Origin: Verrucomicrobiota bacterium
GTDB lineage: Bacteria; Verrucomicrobiota; Kiritimatiellia; CAIVKH01
DNA: 64,000 nucleotides
Direction: 5' to 3'
Assembly: GCA_024233345.1 (NCBI GenBank)
Contig: JACKPT010000009.1
Location: 1 to 64,000 of the forward strand
Below, piece by piece: positions 17,858 through 28,900 of the stretch; positions within the stretch are counted from its first letter, which is position 1, and the number at the start of each line of letters is the position of its first letter. Below the pieces are notes generated by a model. That model did not search any database, was not told the DNA's origin, and was given only the letters and a program-made list of their open reading frames with translations. The position numbers and the translations under genes were made by a program.

Positions 17858-18391
17858 ATGAACATGAGGCGCTTCCTTGTCCTGTCTTTTTGTGCCCTGT
17901 GGATACTCCCGGGGGCGCTGGCTTCCGAGTATGCCATTGGTACTCAGCGGGTGAATCTCAGCGGAATGTTTGACCCCAATACCGAGGGCGGTTCCAGATT
18001 TCAGCTCGGGTTTGGCTACGGGCAATTTGTGATCGATACGGTTGAGCTGGGCGGGATGTTTGCCATCCAGGCCGACGATGTGATCGAGACATTTTCCGCC
18101 GGCCTCTACCTGGAGAAAAACCTGTATGGCGGCGGCCCGCTGATCCCGTTTGTGGGTTCATCCTTCCAGTTCATCAGCTCCAATATCGATGTACAGAACC
18201 TCGGTGTGGAAAAGAGCGCGAGCGGGTTTGGGCTGGGGCTCTATGGCGGCGCGAGTATCTTTGTCCATCCGGACATCGCCCTGCGGGCGCAAGTCACCTT
18301 TTCTGCCGCGACGGACGATGTTTATGCAGAGGAAGAGGATATTGCGAATACGGATATCCGTCTCGACATCGGGCTTTCGTTCTATTTTTGA
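17858..18391 (+). CDS. Outer-membrane beta-barrel-like protein
   Basis: The product has 177 residues with a clear signal peptide (residues 1-22, ending ALAS-E). Alternating hydrophobic/polar beta strands follow (RFQLGFGYGQFVIDTVELGGMF, GFGLGLYGGASIF). The last strand ends in Phe (LDIGLSFYF), the usual C-terminal signature for BamA-dependent insertion. This fits a small OmpA/OmpW-like barrel of about eight strands. Function is unknown. The 3' end overlaps the convergent maf gene by 10 nt. Confidence 0.7.
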   Translation: MNMRRFLVLSFCALWILPGALASEYAIGTQRVNLSGMFDPNTEGGSRFQLGFGYGQFVIDTVELGGMFAIQADDVIETFSAGLYLEKNLYGGGPLIPFVGSSFQFISSNIDVQNLGVEKSASGFGLGLYGGASIFVHPDIALRAQVTFSAATDDVYAEEEDIANTDIRLDIGLSFYF

Positions 18392-18981
18392 GATCCCGGC
18401 CCCTGTGCCTGAAGGATGCCTTCCTGCTTGAGCAGAGCAGTTACCCGCTCCATTGGCAAGCCCACCACGTTGCTGTAGGACCCCCGGGTTGACTTGACCA
18501 TGGCTGCCGCGCCGCCCTGAATCGCATAAGCTCCTGCCTTGTCCATCGGTTCGCCGGTGGCGACATAGCGCGCGATGGCGTCGTCGGACAGGGAATGAAA
18601 GGTCACCGAGGTGGAGACCACTTCGCCCCAGGTGGTCAGCAGGTCCTGGGTATGGGTGATCCAGCAGATGCCGGTCATGACCTGATGGGTTTGCCCGGAG
18701 AGCAGGTTGAGCATGCGAACCGCATCCGCTTCGTCGCGGGGTTTCTCCAGAATCTGGTCGCCGAGCACGACGATGGTGTCGGCGGCCAATACCGGGAGAC
18801 TGCGGCTTTCCGAGGTCGCGACATCATAGGCCTTTTCATACGACATGCGGAGGGCATAGGACTCGGGTTTTTCTCCCGGCCAGGGCTTTTCCTCAATCGA
18901 AGAAGGGCAAATTACTGGGGAAAAACCTGCGGCTTGCAGCAGGTCTTTGCGACGGGGGGAGGCACTGGCGAGTAGAAACAT
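18382..18981 (-). CDS. maf: Maf-family nucleotide pyrophosphatase
   Basis: This is a Maf/YhdE-type enzyme that hydrolyses non-canonical or damaged nucleoside triphosphates to monophosphates. At 199 residues it is the usual size. The opening LLASASPRRKDLL, the catalytic base region LAADTIVVLGDQILEKP and the C-terminal YAIQGGAAAMVKSTRGSYSNVVGLP are all standard. The ATG at 18981 begins exactly at the family start. It is convergent with the beta-barrel gene. Confidence 0.93.
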   Translation of the reverse strand: MFLLASASPRRKDLLQAAGFSPVICPSSIEEKPWPGEKPESYALRMSYEKAYDVATSESRSLPVLAADTIVVLGDQILEKPRDEADAVRMLNLLSGQTHQVMTGICWITHTQDLLTTWGEVVSTSVTFHSLSDDAIARYVATGEPMDKAGAYAIQGGAAAMVKSTRGSYSNVVGLPMERVTALLKQEGILQAQGPGSQK

Positions 18982-18984
18982 GGG

Positions 18985-19150
18985 GAATTGGAGATTGGAG
19001 AATTCAGATTGAAGAATTCAGATCGGAGGGTCAACCATCTACCCCCAATCGTCAATCTCCAATGCCCAATTTTCAATCATCAATCTGCAATCATCATTCT
19101 TCATTCATCAATCTTCATTCTTCAATCTTCATTCTTCAATCCATCCAGGT
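18985..19150. repeat. Low-complexity CAATC/TTCATTC intergenic repeat
   Basis: The left part (about 18985-19025) is GATTGGAGAATTCAGATTGAAG-like. The right part (about 19050-19142) is many loose iterations of CAATC, TTCATTC and CTTCAATC, so the two parts are roughly complementary. The repeat runs into the last codons of the MobA-like gene, which ends at 19122. Confidence 0.8.
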
Positions 19151-19739
19151 ATCGGGTCCATTCCTGGGGGGTGTTGATGTTGTTCAGGATGGCCGGGTCA
19201 TCGACCGGAAGGACTTCCTGGTACGGGGTCACCCAATGATCCAACCTTTTTTCCCGGGCGTTTGTGGCGGAGAGAAGCTGGTCGCGCAGGGTTTTGGAGA
19301 TCCAGAGCAGGCGACCGGGATGCCCCTGATAGCTGGGGCGAAGCGCCATAACCTCGGATTGGTCGGCAGCCTTGAGCAGGGTGGCTATGGTCTCGGGGCT
19401 CACCCCGGGGGTATCAACCGGCAGGATCAGATAGCCCTTGGCGATCCCCGCCGAGAGCAGTCCGACCTGGACCGAGGACCAGCGGCCAGTCTCCCAGTCC
19501 GGGTTGAAAGCACAGGGAAGTTCCGGGAGCTGCTCCAAAATCGCATCGGCCTTCGCTCCCACCACCAGCCAGACGTCCCGGCACCCGCCGGACCGCATCC
19601 GCCGGATCTGATCCTCGGCCAACCGGGTCCCGTCGGGATAGGTGAGCAGGGACTTCGGGCTCCCCATCCGCGAGGAGGCCCCGGCGGCAAGGATCAGCCC
19701 GACATGCTCTCGAATCCGGTTTGGAGGTGCGTGACTCAT
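19122..19739 (-). CDS. MobA/MocA-like nucleotidyltransferase
   Basis: The product has 205 residues with a GT-A-type nucleotidyltransferase fold. It opens with VGLILAAGASSRMGSPKSLL, the NTP-binding signature of the NTP_transf_3 family. LPVDTPGVSPETIATLL carries the metal-binding acidic residues, and YQGHPGRLLWI is typical of MocA-like molybdenum-cofactor cytidylyltransferases and relatives. No molybdopterin genes are nearby, so the substrate is open. The start at 19739 is chosen because homology begins there; an ORF extension to 19811 adds an unlikely leader. The last codons lie in the simple repeat described separately. Confidence 0.75.
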   Translation of the reverse strand: MSHAPPNRIREHVGLILAAGASSRMGSPKSLLTYPDGTRLAEDQIRRMRSGGCRDVWLVVGAKADAILEQLPELPCAFNPDWETGRWSSVQVGLLSAGIAKGYLILPVDTPGVSPETIATLLKAADQSEVMALRPSYQGHPGRLLWISKTLRDQLLSATNAREKRLDHWVTPYQEVLPVDDPAILNNINTPQEWTRYLDGLKNED

Positions 19740-19943
19740 GGGTTCCCTGACCCCAAAACCTAAACGATTGCCTGGTTCCGGCCAATGGAAATACAACGTT
19801 TTTCGACTCACATTTCGTTTCGTTGCTCGCAGAAAAATAGCAGATCTCTAACGAATCGCGCACCTGAAGCTAAAGGAGGAAGTTTAATACTCAAAGCCTG
19901 AAGCCATGGGTTCTCATAAAAATAACTCGGCTTTCTGGAGAGG

Positions 19944-19963
19944 TTTGGGTAAAACGTTTCGAT
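19944..19963. promoter_or_regulatory. Operator-like 20-mer, second exact copy
   Basis: Identical to 13055-13074 and about 30 nt upstream of the giant gene's ATG at 19994. The LacI-type AAACGTTT core is central. Confidence 0.6.
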
Positions 19964-19993
19964 CCGGTGAGGGCTGGAGAGATCAGGGGTGCT

Positions 19994-22900
19994 ATGATTA
20001 GCCTGAAATATCGTGCATATTTGAATACAGAGAACCGGTCGTACGGCCGGGTCAGCGCCTTGACTTCCGGATTGGGCAGGCTGGCGCTGAAGGTCTTCTG
20101 CTTTCTGGTTTTCCTTGTTTTCTTGGGTACGGTTCGCGAGGTAGACGCAGATATTCTCTGGGAGTTTACAGCGGATGCTCCTTCGGGTTGGACGGAGTTG
20201 AGCGACGGATCGCTTTCCCTTGATCGCGGTTCCTACCTGTTGGCCGAGTCAACCGCATCCTTTGACGGCATGCAGTCGTTTACTACGAATCTTGCCGGAT
20301 ATTCCTCGGTCACAATTACGGGAAGAGTGGCAACCTATGGATCCGGCACCGCGCGCCCATTGGTGGTGGATATTTCCACCGACGGCGGCTCCACCTGGGC
20401 TCAGTCCGTAACCTCCGCCACCCCATCCTCCAGCACCTACATCAATACCGGAGTCATGAATGTGACGGTTCCCCTGACGGCCACCACGGTCTTCAGGATG
20501 CGCAGTGGCGGCACCAGCGGACGCGGGGTCCGTATGCAAAACTTCAGTTGCAATGGGACGCCCGGATCCTCTTCGCCGGTTCTCAGTGGCTCACCTTCGT
20601 CGCTGAACTTCGGAACCGTCACCGTCAACACCGCAGCGACCAACAGCTACACCCTGACCGGTACCGACCTGACCCCCGCATCCGGCAACATCACGGTCAC
20701 GCCGCCCTCCGGATATCAAGTGTCCCTGTCGGCGGGGAGCGGTTATACCTCAAGCCTGAGCGTCCCTTATACTGGGGGTGCCTTGAGCGATGTGGTGTAT
20801 GTCCGATTTTCTCCGACCACCACCACGACCCACAGCGGAAACATCTCCAATGCCGGGGGCGGGGCCACCACCGAAAATGTTTCCGTGTTCGGGATCGGCG
20901 GTTCTCCCGCAGTGCCCGGCGGCTTTTCGGTGTCCGCTTCATCGCCCAGTCAGATCGATGTCACGTTTTCCGCCAATGCCCTCGGCAACAATGTGGTGGT
21001 GGTGTTCGACACTGACGGCTCTTTCTCCACCCCCAGCGGCGCACCGCCGACTCTCGGGGGGGGCTTTGCGGGCGGGATATTATTGGTCAACGGGACCTCC
21101 GGGTCCCCCTACAACCACACCGGCCTGACTCCGGGCCAGATCTACTACTACCAGGCGTGGTCCTACGACAGCACCGGCAATTTCTACTCCTCCGCCCTCA
21201 GCGACGACGACACCACCCCCTGCTTCGGGGCGACCACCACCCTCACCGCCACTGCAATCAGCGGCACCGAATTCACCGCCCAGTGGGAGGCGGTGCCGGG
21301 CGCTGAAGGCTATATCCTCGATGTTTCCACCAACCCCGTTTTCCAGACCACCGGAGGAGGTGGTACGCTGGATATCGGGGGATATGAGGTGTCGGATTCC
21401 AGCGCCCGTACCTTCACCTTTCCCGCCAATACCGATATCGACGCGGGCGATTATGTGATTATCGGTCGGAACGCCGCCTCGCAGAATGATTTTGAAACCA
21501 CTTGGGGAGTAACCTTCGGCTCGGAGGTCCACTACTTTGACGGAAACAACAGTTTTCCCGTCTGCAACGGGAATTATACCTACACCCTCAAGGATGATAC
21601 CGCGGCCACGATTGAAACCACGGCCAGTCTGGATGTGAACGGAGACACCAACGAACGCAACAACACCACCGATGCCGCCTCCTCCTCGGCAAGTTGGACG
21701 CAGTCCATTGACGACAACGCCACCCCGGGAAGCGGAGCCAATGGTGACGGAACCGCTGGACTGGTGATCAACGAGGTCTCCGACGGAGCGGCCGGGTATA
21801 GTTACGAGTTTCTGGAGCTCTACTATGATGCCACGGGGTCGAGCCCGGATATGATTCCCGGCTACACCAACCGTGATGTTTCGGGAACCAGCGTGGTGGT
21901 CACCGGCCTGACCGCAGGGGTGACCTACTACTACCGGGTGATTGCCACAAATGCCTTTTGTCTCACGACCCCTTCCGATACCCAGAGTGTGTTGACCGTC
22001 GCTTCGACCCCCGGAATCGGGCATGGTCCGACCTCAATTTCCCATACCCTGACCCTCGGCGACAGCCTGTCGTCCGACAACCTGGGGGTGACCAACATCG
22101 GGCTGGGTACCCTGAGCTATACCGTGACCGATGATGCCGGCTGGCTCTCGGTCAGTCCCGGTTCGGGCAGCCTGTCCGCAGGATCGGCCCAGCAGCACAC
22201 GGTCAGCTACAATCAGGCCGGGCTGCAGCCGGGCACCTCCAACGCGACGATTACCATCGCTGATGCCAGTGCGTCGAATACGCCGCAGACCGTGTCGGTG
22301 ACCCTGACCCTGAATGCGATTCCTGACCCAACCGCCCAATCAGCGACTGCAGATGGCAATGAATTGATTGATCTTGCCTGGACAAAAAATGCCTCCTACG
22401 ACGTGATGATTGTCTACCATCAGGGTAGTGCTCCGGGCACCCCAATTCAGGGAACTGCCCATGCAGTGGGGGACAGTATCCCCGGTGGCGGCACGGTCTT
22501 GTACAAGGGTGGGGGGGCCGCGTTGGAGCATATTGTCCAACCTGGAGCGAGCCACAATTACGCCTTCTACTCGATCAACAACAACTTCTACTCACCCGGG
22601 GTATCGGATAGTGTCTCCGTGCTGGCCTATGGGGTCAATGAGCTTGTGGATCAGGCGGCTTACACAAACGGGGTTGATTTGGATGGGCTTGCCGGAGGGA
22701 ATGGTTGGACCAACGCCTGGTCTGACAGTTCGGGTGATTTCACCATTGCGTCGGACAGTCCCGCGACCCAGACCAACTATCCGGCCAATGCCGCCAACCG
22801 AATCCTGGTAAACCCGCCTGGTGGAGCAGAACGGGTGGCCTTCCGCTATTTCGAGCCCCATACCAGCGGTCGGCTCTATATCGGTTACATCCTCAACTTC

Positions 22901-25900
22901 CAATACAGCGGATCCGGCAAATACGAGGGGATCTCCTTCTACGACGGTGCTACCGAAGAGATGTTCTTCGGAGAAGTGGGGGGGGCTGATCTGAAACTTG
23001 GGGTTGGTGGGGCGACCTCGGCCTACACCTTGAACACCACCACCGATTACCTCATCATCGGCTACTACGACTTTGATGCCAATGAGGCCAGAGTCAATGC
23101 CTATGCCATCGGTTTCCAGGCGGTTCCCGAGACGGAACCCGGATCCTGGCAGGCCACCTATAGCGATGCTTCGATCACCAGTATTGATGGCATTCGGCTC
23201 GTTTCGGGGGCTGGTTCCGGAACGCCCGGAAACACCTATTTCGATGAAATCCGGATCGCCACCAACTGGGTCGGCCTGCTCAATCTGGTTGCCGCCCCGG
23301 AAATTGCCGTTCTGGGAACCAATCTGGCCCTGATCACCGATGGTGATGTCACGCCGGATCTGGTTGATGGCACCGACTTCGGCGATGTCAATGCCGGCAG
23401 CGGAAGTTTGAGTCATACCTTCACCATCACAAACGCGGGCAATTCGGTTCTGACCCTGAGCGGGGTGACAACATCGAGCACCATGGGAGCTGCGGCCGAC
23501 TTCACGGTCGTATCCTGGCCGGGAACCGTGTCTGCAGGGGCAGCATCCAATCTGGTGATTGCGTTTGATCCATCCGCCCTCGGCCTCCGAACCGCAGTGG
23601 TGGCAATTGCCAGTGATGATGCCGACGAGGCCTCCTATGAGTTTACCATCCAGGGAACCGGAACCGGTTCCTTCCAGACCCTGGCATTCCAGGGATTCGA
23701 GGGCCTTGCCGCCGATTCCTGGAACTATACCTTTGTCTCCAATGGCGCGTCGGTCTATGTCGATGGCGACACCAATGCTGCCGGGGAACACGCCCTGACC
23801 TTGGGCGGTTCAGATAGTCTCAACGCTGATCCGTATATCGAGTTTGATGGGATCGACATCAGCGGACTTCTTTCCGTCACCCTCGAGGTCGCCTATGCCG
23901 CGGCTGGTGCGGATACCGGGGATGATCTTTATCTGGATATCTCTTATGACGGCGGAGCGAACTGGGATGGCCCCGGAAGCGTCAAGTTGTATGACGGTGT
24001 GTCGAATGCCGACCTGGACTTTGGCGCCACCGATGCCAACGCTGTCACCTCCAACCCCTGGAAGGTCACGCTCGTTTCCACCGCCGAGGTGGTGGCCATT
24101 CGAATCCGGTATGATGAAGCCGCCGCCGACAATTCCTTTGACCGTTACTTCACCGATGACATCCTATTGACCGGCGCCGGCAGCAAGCCCTCGGTGTCCT
24201 TTGGTAATAGCTTTTATGCCACCACGGAAACCAATGGGACTCTGACGGTGCCTGTTTCCATCTCTGCCGCCGCCGATGCCACGGTGCGGGTTTCGGTCGT
24301 AGGCAGTGCCACTGCTGGCGGCGGCAATGATTTCACCATTAATGCCACCAATATTCTATTTTCCTCTGCGGGCAGCACGACCTCCAACCTCGTGTTTACC
24401 CTGAATGATGACCTGCTGGAGGAGGGATTGGAGAATCTCCGCCTCGAGCTGGTCGATATAACCGGCGCATTGCCCGGGGAGCCCTCGGTGGCGTCGGTAC
24501 TGATTCAGGATGATGACACCTTGTCCATCATGACTGCGAATCTTGTCAGCGGGACCAATCTGGTTGGCGGCGTCACATCGTATGATGAAACCGGACTCCG
24601 GTTGATCCAGCGCCTGCGCCCGGATGTGTTGGCCATCCAGGAGTGGGTCATCACCAATGCGAGCTATCGGGCGTTTGTCGATGCGGTACTCGGAACCAAC
24701 TACTATTACTACGTCGAACCCGAGTCCGACTCCTTCCCGATTCCCAATGGAGTCATCAGCCGGTACCCCTTTGTTGCCACCAATGAATGGGCGGACAGCT
24801 ATGTCGGGGCCAGGGATCATGTCCATGTCGAAATCGACCTGCCGGGGCCGCGCAACCTGCAATTGGTGAGTGTTCACTTCAAGGCTGGGGATGCAGACTT
24901 TGCCATCCGGGAGAATGAAGCCCGCGAATTGACCAACTACATCGCCACCGCCGGATTTCCCACCAATGACTACCTGGTCATTGCCGGCGATTTGAATCTC
25001 AGTAACCGGAGTGAAACCGCCCTCACCGCCTTGACCTCACAGTGGGTGACTGACGCCAGTCAACCCACCGATCGCGAGGGTGATACCGATACCAACCTCG
25101 GGAAAAATGCGCCTTACGATTTTGTGCTGCCCAATGATGTTCTGGAAACCGACCATCTTGCCCTGCCTTTTGCCGGGGTGACGTTCCCCGACGGGATGGT
25201 GTTTGATGCCAACCAGTGGGGCGATCACCCACTACCCGCCCGGGTCGGCGACACCTACCAGCTCAACCGGACCCATCATCCGGTGATGAAATTGTTCTCG
25301 CTATCCACCAGCGCAATACCGCCGATTGTCTCCACCACGGTTGCTACCGTCACGAATGACACCACGGCCACTGCGGGAGGGGTGGTCACTTCAGATGGCG
25401 GGGCAACGGTGACCAACCGCGGTGTGGTATGGAGCACCACGGCCAATCCGGTGGTTGGCGACCCCGCCTCGACCAATGGCACTGGCGTGGGTTCATTTGC
25501 CTCCACCCTGACCGGGCTCACGCCGGGTCAGATGTATTACTATCGAGCCTATGCGCAAAACAGCGCCGGGGTTGGTTATGGCGCTGAGTATGAATTGACC
25601 GCTCAATGTTTTGCCTCGGTCGTCACCGGGTTGTATGCGAATCCCACCAATGAAACGGATTTTACCGCAAACTGGGATGCCTTCTCCGGCGCCTCCGGAT
25701 ATCTCCTGCAAGTCTCGACCAACTTCGCCGGCAGTGGCGTCGGCGGCACCAATTCATTTACTGCGATTGGTGGAGGAACCGCGTCGTCCTACTTAACCCG
25801 GAACTGGGTCGAGGGTGGAGTCAATTGGAGCGCCACCAAATCGCGTACCGATCAGAGTCTGGACGGGTCCGATGCGGTGGCTCTGCGTGACGAGGCCGAT

Positions 25901-28900
25901 GCCTACCTGATCAGCACCAATATCCCCGATGGTCTCGGAACCCTGACGTTTGAACATCAACAGGTCTTTTCTGGAAGCGGTGGTGAATTACAAGTGATTG
26001 TGAATGGCTCTCTTGAGGCCACCATTCCCTATAACACCAGCATTCAGACCGCCACCGTATCCGGGATCAATGTGTCCGGTCTGGTGACCCTGATGATTTC
26101 CAACAATGCGGCTGCCCGGCCGATCATTGACAATCTGGCCTGGACCGGATTTGGCGGTTCTGCCGGTTATGTCTCCGGCTATTCCAATCTCGCCGTGGCC
26201 GGAACCAGTGCTTCGGTTACCGGCCTGACCGGGGGCATCACCTATTACTTCCGAGTGCAGGCGACCAGTGAATATTGCGCGACCGAATACTCCACCACCG
26301 CAGCTGTGACCACGGTGACCATCGCTCCCGAGATCGCAGTCAGCGGGAATGACACGGATATTGTTAACGGCGATGCCACCCCGAGCGTCGGTGACGATAC
26401 CGATTTCGGCAATGTGGCCACGGTGGGCGGCTCGGTCAGTCACACCTTCACCGTCACCAACACCGGAAACGCGAACCTGACCCTCAACAACCTCACCACC
26501 AACGGCACCGGGGCGGCGGACTTCGTGGTGACCTCGCAGCCGTCCTCGCCGGTGGCGGCCGGCGGCGCGACCACCTTCACCATCCAGTTTACCCCGTCAG
26601 TGTCGGGGCTGCGCACTGCGGTGGTCAGCTTTGTGAACAACGATGCCGATGAGAACCCCTTCTCCTTTACGATCCAGGGCACCGGCAAGGCTCCCGGCTT
26701 CGGGTATGGGCCAGCCTCGATTTCCGAGACCATCACCCTCGGCGACACCCTCGCCGCGGACGACTTCGGGGTGACGAACGTCGGACTCGGAACCTTGTCA
26801 TACACCGTTGCCACCAATGTCGCCTGGCTGACCGCGAACCCGGTGTCGGGAAGCCTGTCGGCCAGCGCCGACCAGCAGCACACCCTAGCCTACGGAGACC
26901 TTGCGGCTCTCGGCGTGGGGACTCACAACGGGACAATTACCCTGACCGATATCAATGCCTCCAACAGCCCGGTAAGTATCCCGGTCAGTGTGACCATCAA
27001 CGCCATCCCCGATCCGACCCTTCAATCCGCCACTGCGGATGGCGCGGAGTTCGTGGAGCTGGCGTGGACCAAGAATGCGTCCTATGACGTGATGATTGTG
27101 TACAACGAAGGCAGCGCACCCAGCGATCCGGTTCAAGGTGATGCCTATGGTGTTGGCGACGCTCTGGCCACGGGAACCGTGTTGTACAAGGGCCCTGGTT
27201 CGACGCTTCAACACATCGTCCAGCCCGGTGCCGGACACTACTACAAATTCTTCTCCTACAATGGAAACTACTATTCACCCGGCGTCGGTGACGATGATGT
27301 CACGACCTCGTACAGTCCGGGACAGATCGTGGACCAGATTGCCTACACCAACGGAGTCAATCTTCATGCGGTGGCTGGCGGTCAGGGATGGACCAACGCA
27401 TGGTCGGACAGCAATCCCGGCGCATTCACCATCGATAACCTGAGCTTTACGGAACAGACCAACTACCCGGCGCCGGCTGCCAACAAGATTCTGGTTTCGC
27501 CCGCTGCGGATACCGAGCGGACTGCGTTCCGGTATTTTGATGGGGTGACCACCGGGAAGCTCTATGTCGGATTTATTCTGAACTTCGAGTTTGGCGGGGC
27601 CAGCAAATGGTCCGGGCTTTCGTTCTACAATGGCGGTGCCGAGCAGATCTTTTTTGGTGAAGTCGGAGGGGCGGACCAGAAACTTGGGGTGGGGAGCGCC
27701 ACGTCCAGCTATGACCTGTTTGCCGGCCCCGGCAAGGATTACATCATCATGGGATATTTTGACTTCGACAACGACGAAGCCAAGGTTAATGCCTACTATA
27801 TCGGAACCGATGCGGTTCCCGAAGTTGAGCCCTCGAACTGGGCCGCCACCAACACTGGGCTCGGCGGAATAACCAGGATCGATGGTATCCGGCTGGCTTC
27901 GGGGGGCTCCGGGGTGGGCGTCACTCCGGGCGATACCTATTTCGATGAAATCCGGATTGGCCGGAGTTGGAATGACATCATCCCCTCCAGTGGTACTCCG
28001 GGGATTGGTCTTTCGGTTACCAATATCGACGTATTGGTGATGCGGGGCAGCAGCCCATCCGCCGATGCGTTTACCGTCACCAATGTCGGCCTCGGCGTCC
28101 TCGACTACACCATCGCCACCAATTCAAGCTGGCTGAGCGTTAATCCGGTATCCGGCACATTGAGCCCCTCGGCGGGCCAGACCCATTCGATCAACTACAG
28201 CACGACCGCCCTGCCCCCCGGCACCAACACCGCGACCATCACGGTAACCGACGGCCTGGCCTCCAACAGCCCCCGCTCGGTGGTGGTGACCCTTGTGGTT
28301 ACCAATATTCCGGAGCCGTCCTCGGTGATCTCCTATGCCGATGGCAATGAAATGGTGCGGTTGGGCTGGACGCCTCCGTCAGGTCTTGAGGTGCTGGTGC
28401 TGCATGATGACAACGAAATCGGAACCGATCCCTCCCAGGGCACCAGCTACAGCATCGGGGACACCATCGGGGGCGCCACCGTTCTGTACCGCGGAACGGA
28501 TACCGCCCTTGAACATGTCGTTCTTCCCGGCTCGACCAACTACTATGCCTTCTATTCCGTCAACAATGACTACTACTCCTCGGTCGGCACCAACGACACT
28601 GTGGATTGCCCCGACCCCGCCGCCACCAACCTGGTGGCAGGGGACATCGCCATTTTCAACATGAACAGCAAGACCGCGGGCGCGACCAACAACGACAGCT
28701 TCGGCTTTGTGAACCTCGTCGATATTCCCGCCGGGACCCAGATCAAGTTTACCGACAACGGGTGGAAGGCCGACGATACCTTCCGGAGCTCGGAAGGAAT
28801 TCTGACCTGGGAGGCCACCAATTGCATCCCCGCGGGCACGTCGATCCGATGGGTGGCCACGAACACCCCCCAGGTGACGGAAGGTTTGATTGTCGCTACC

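Noticed and set aside
19906..20001. A 31-codon ORF upstream of, and overlapping, the giant gene start (possible leader peptide)
   Set aside because: The AAAGGAGG at about 19871 is more than 25 nt from its ATG, and the operator-like site lies inside it; chance is more likely.
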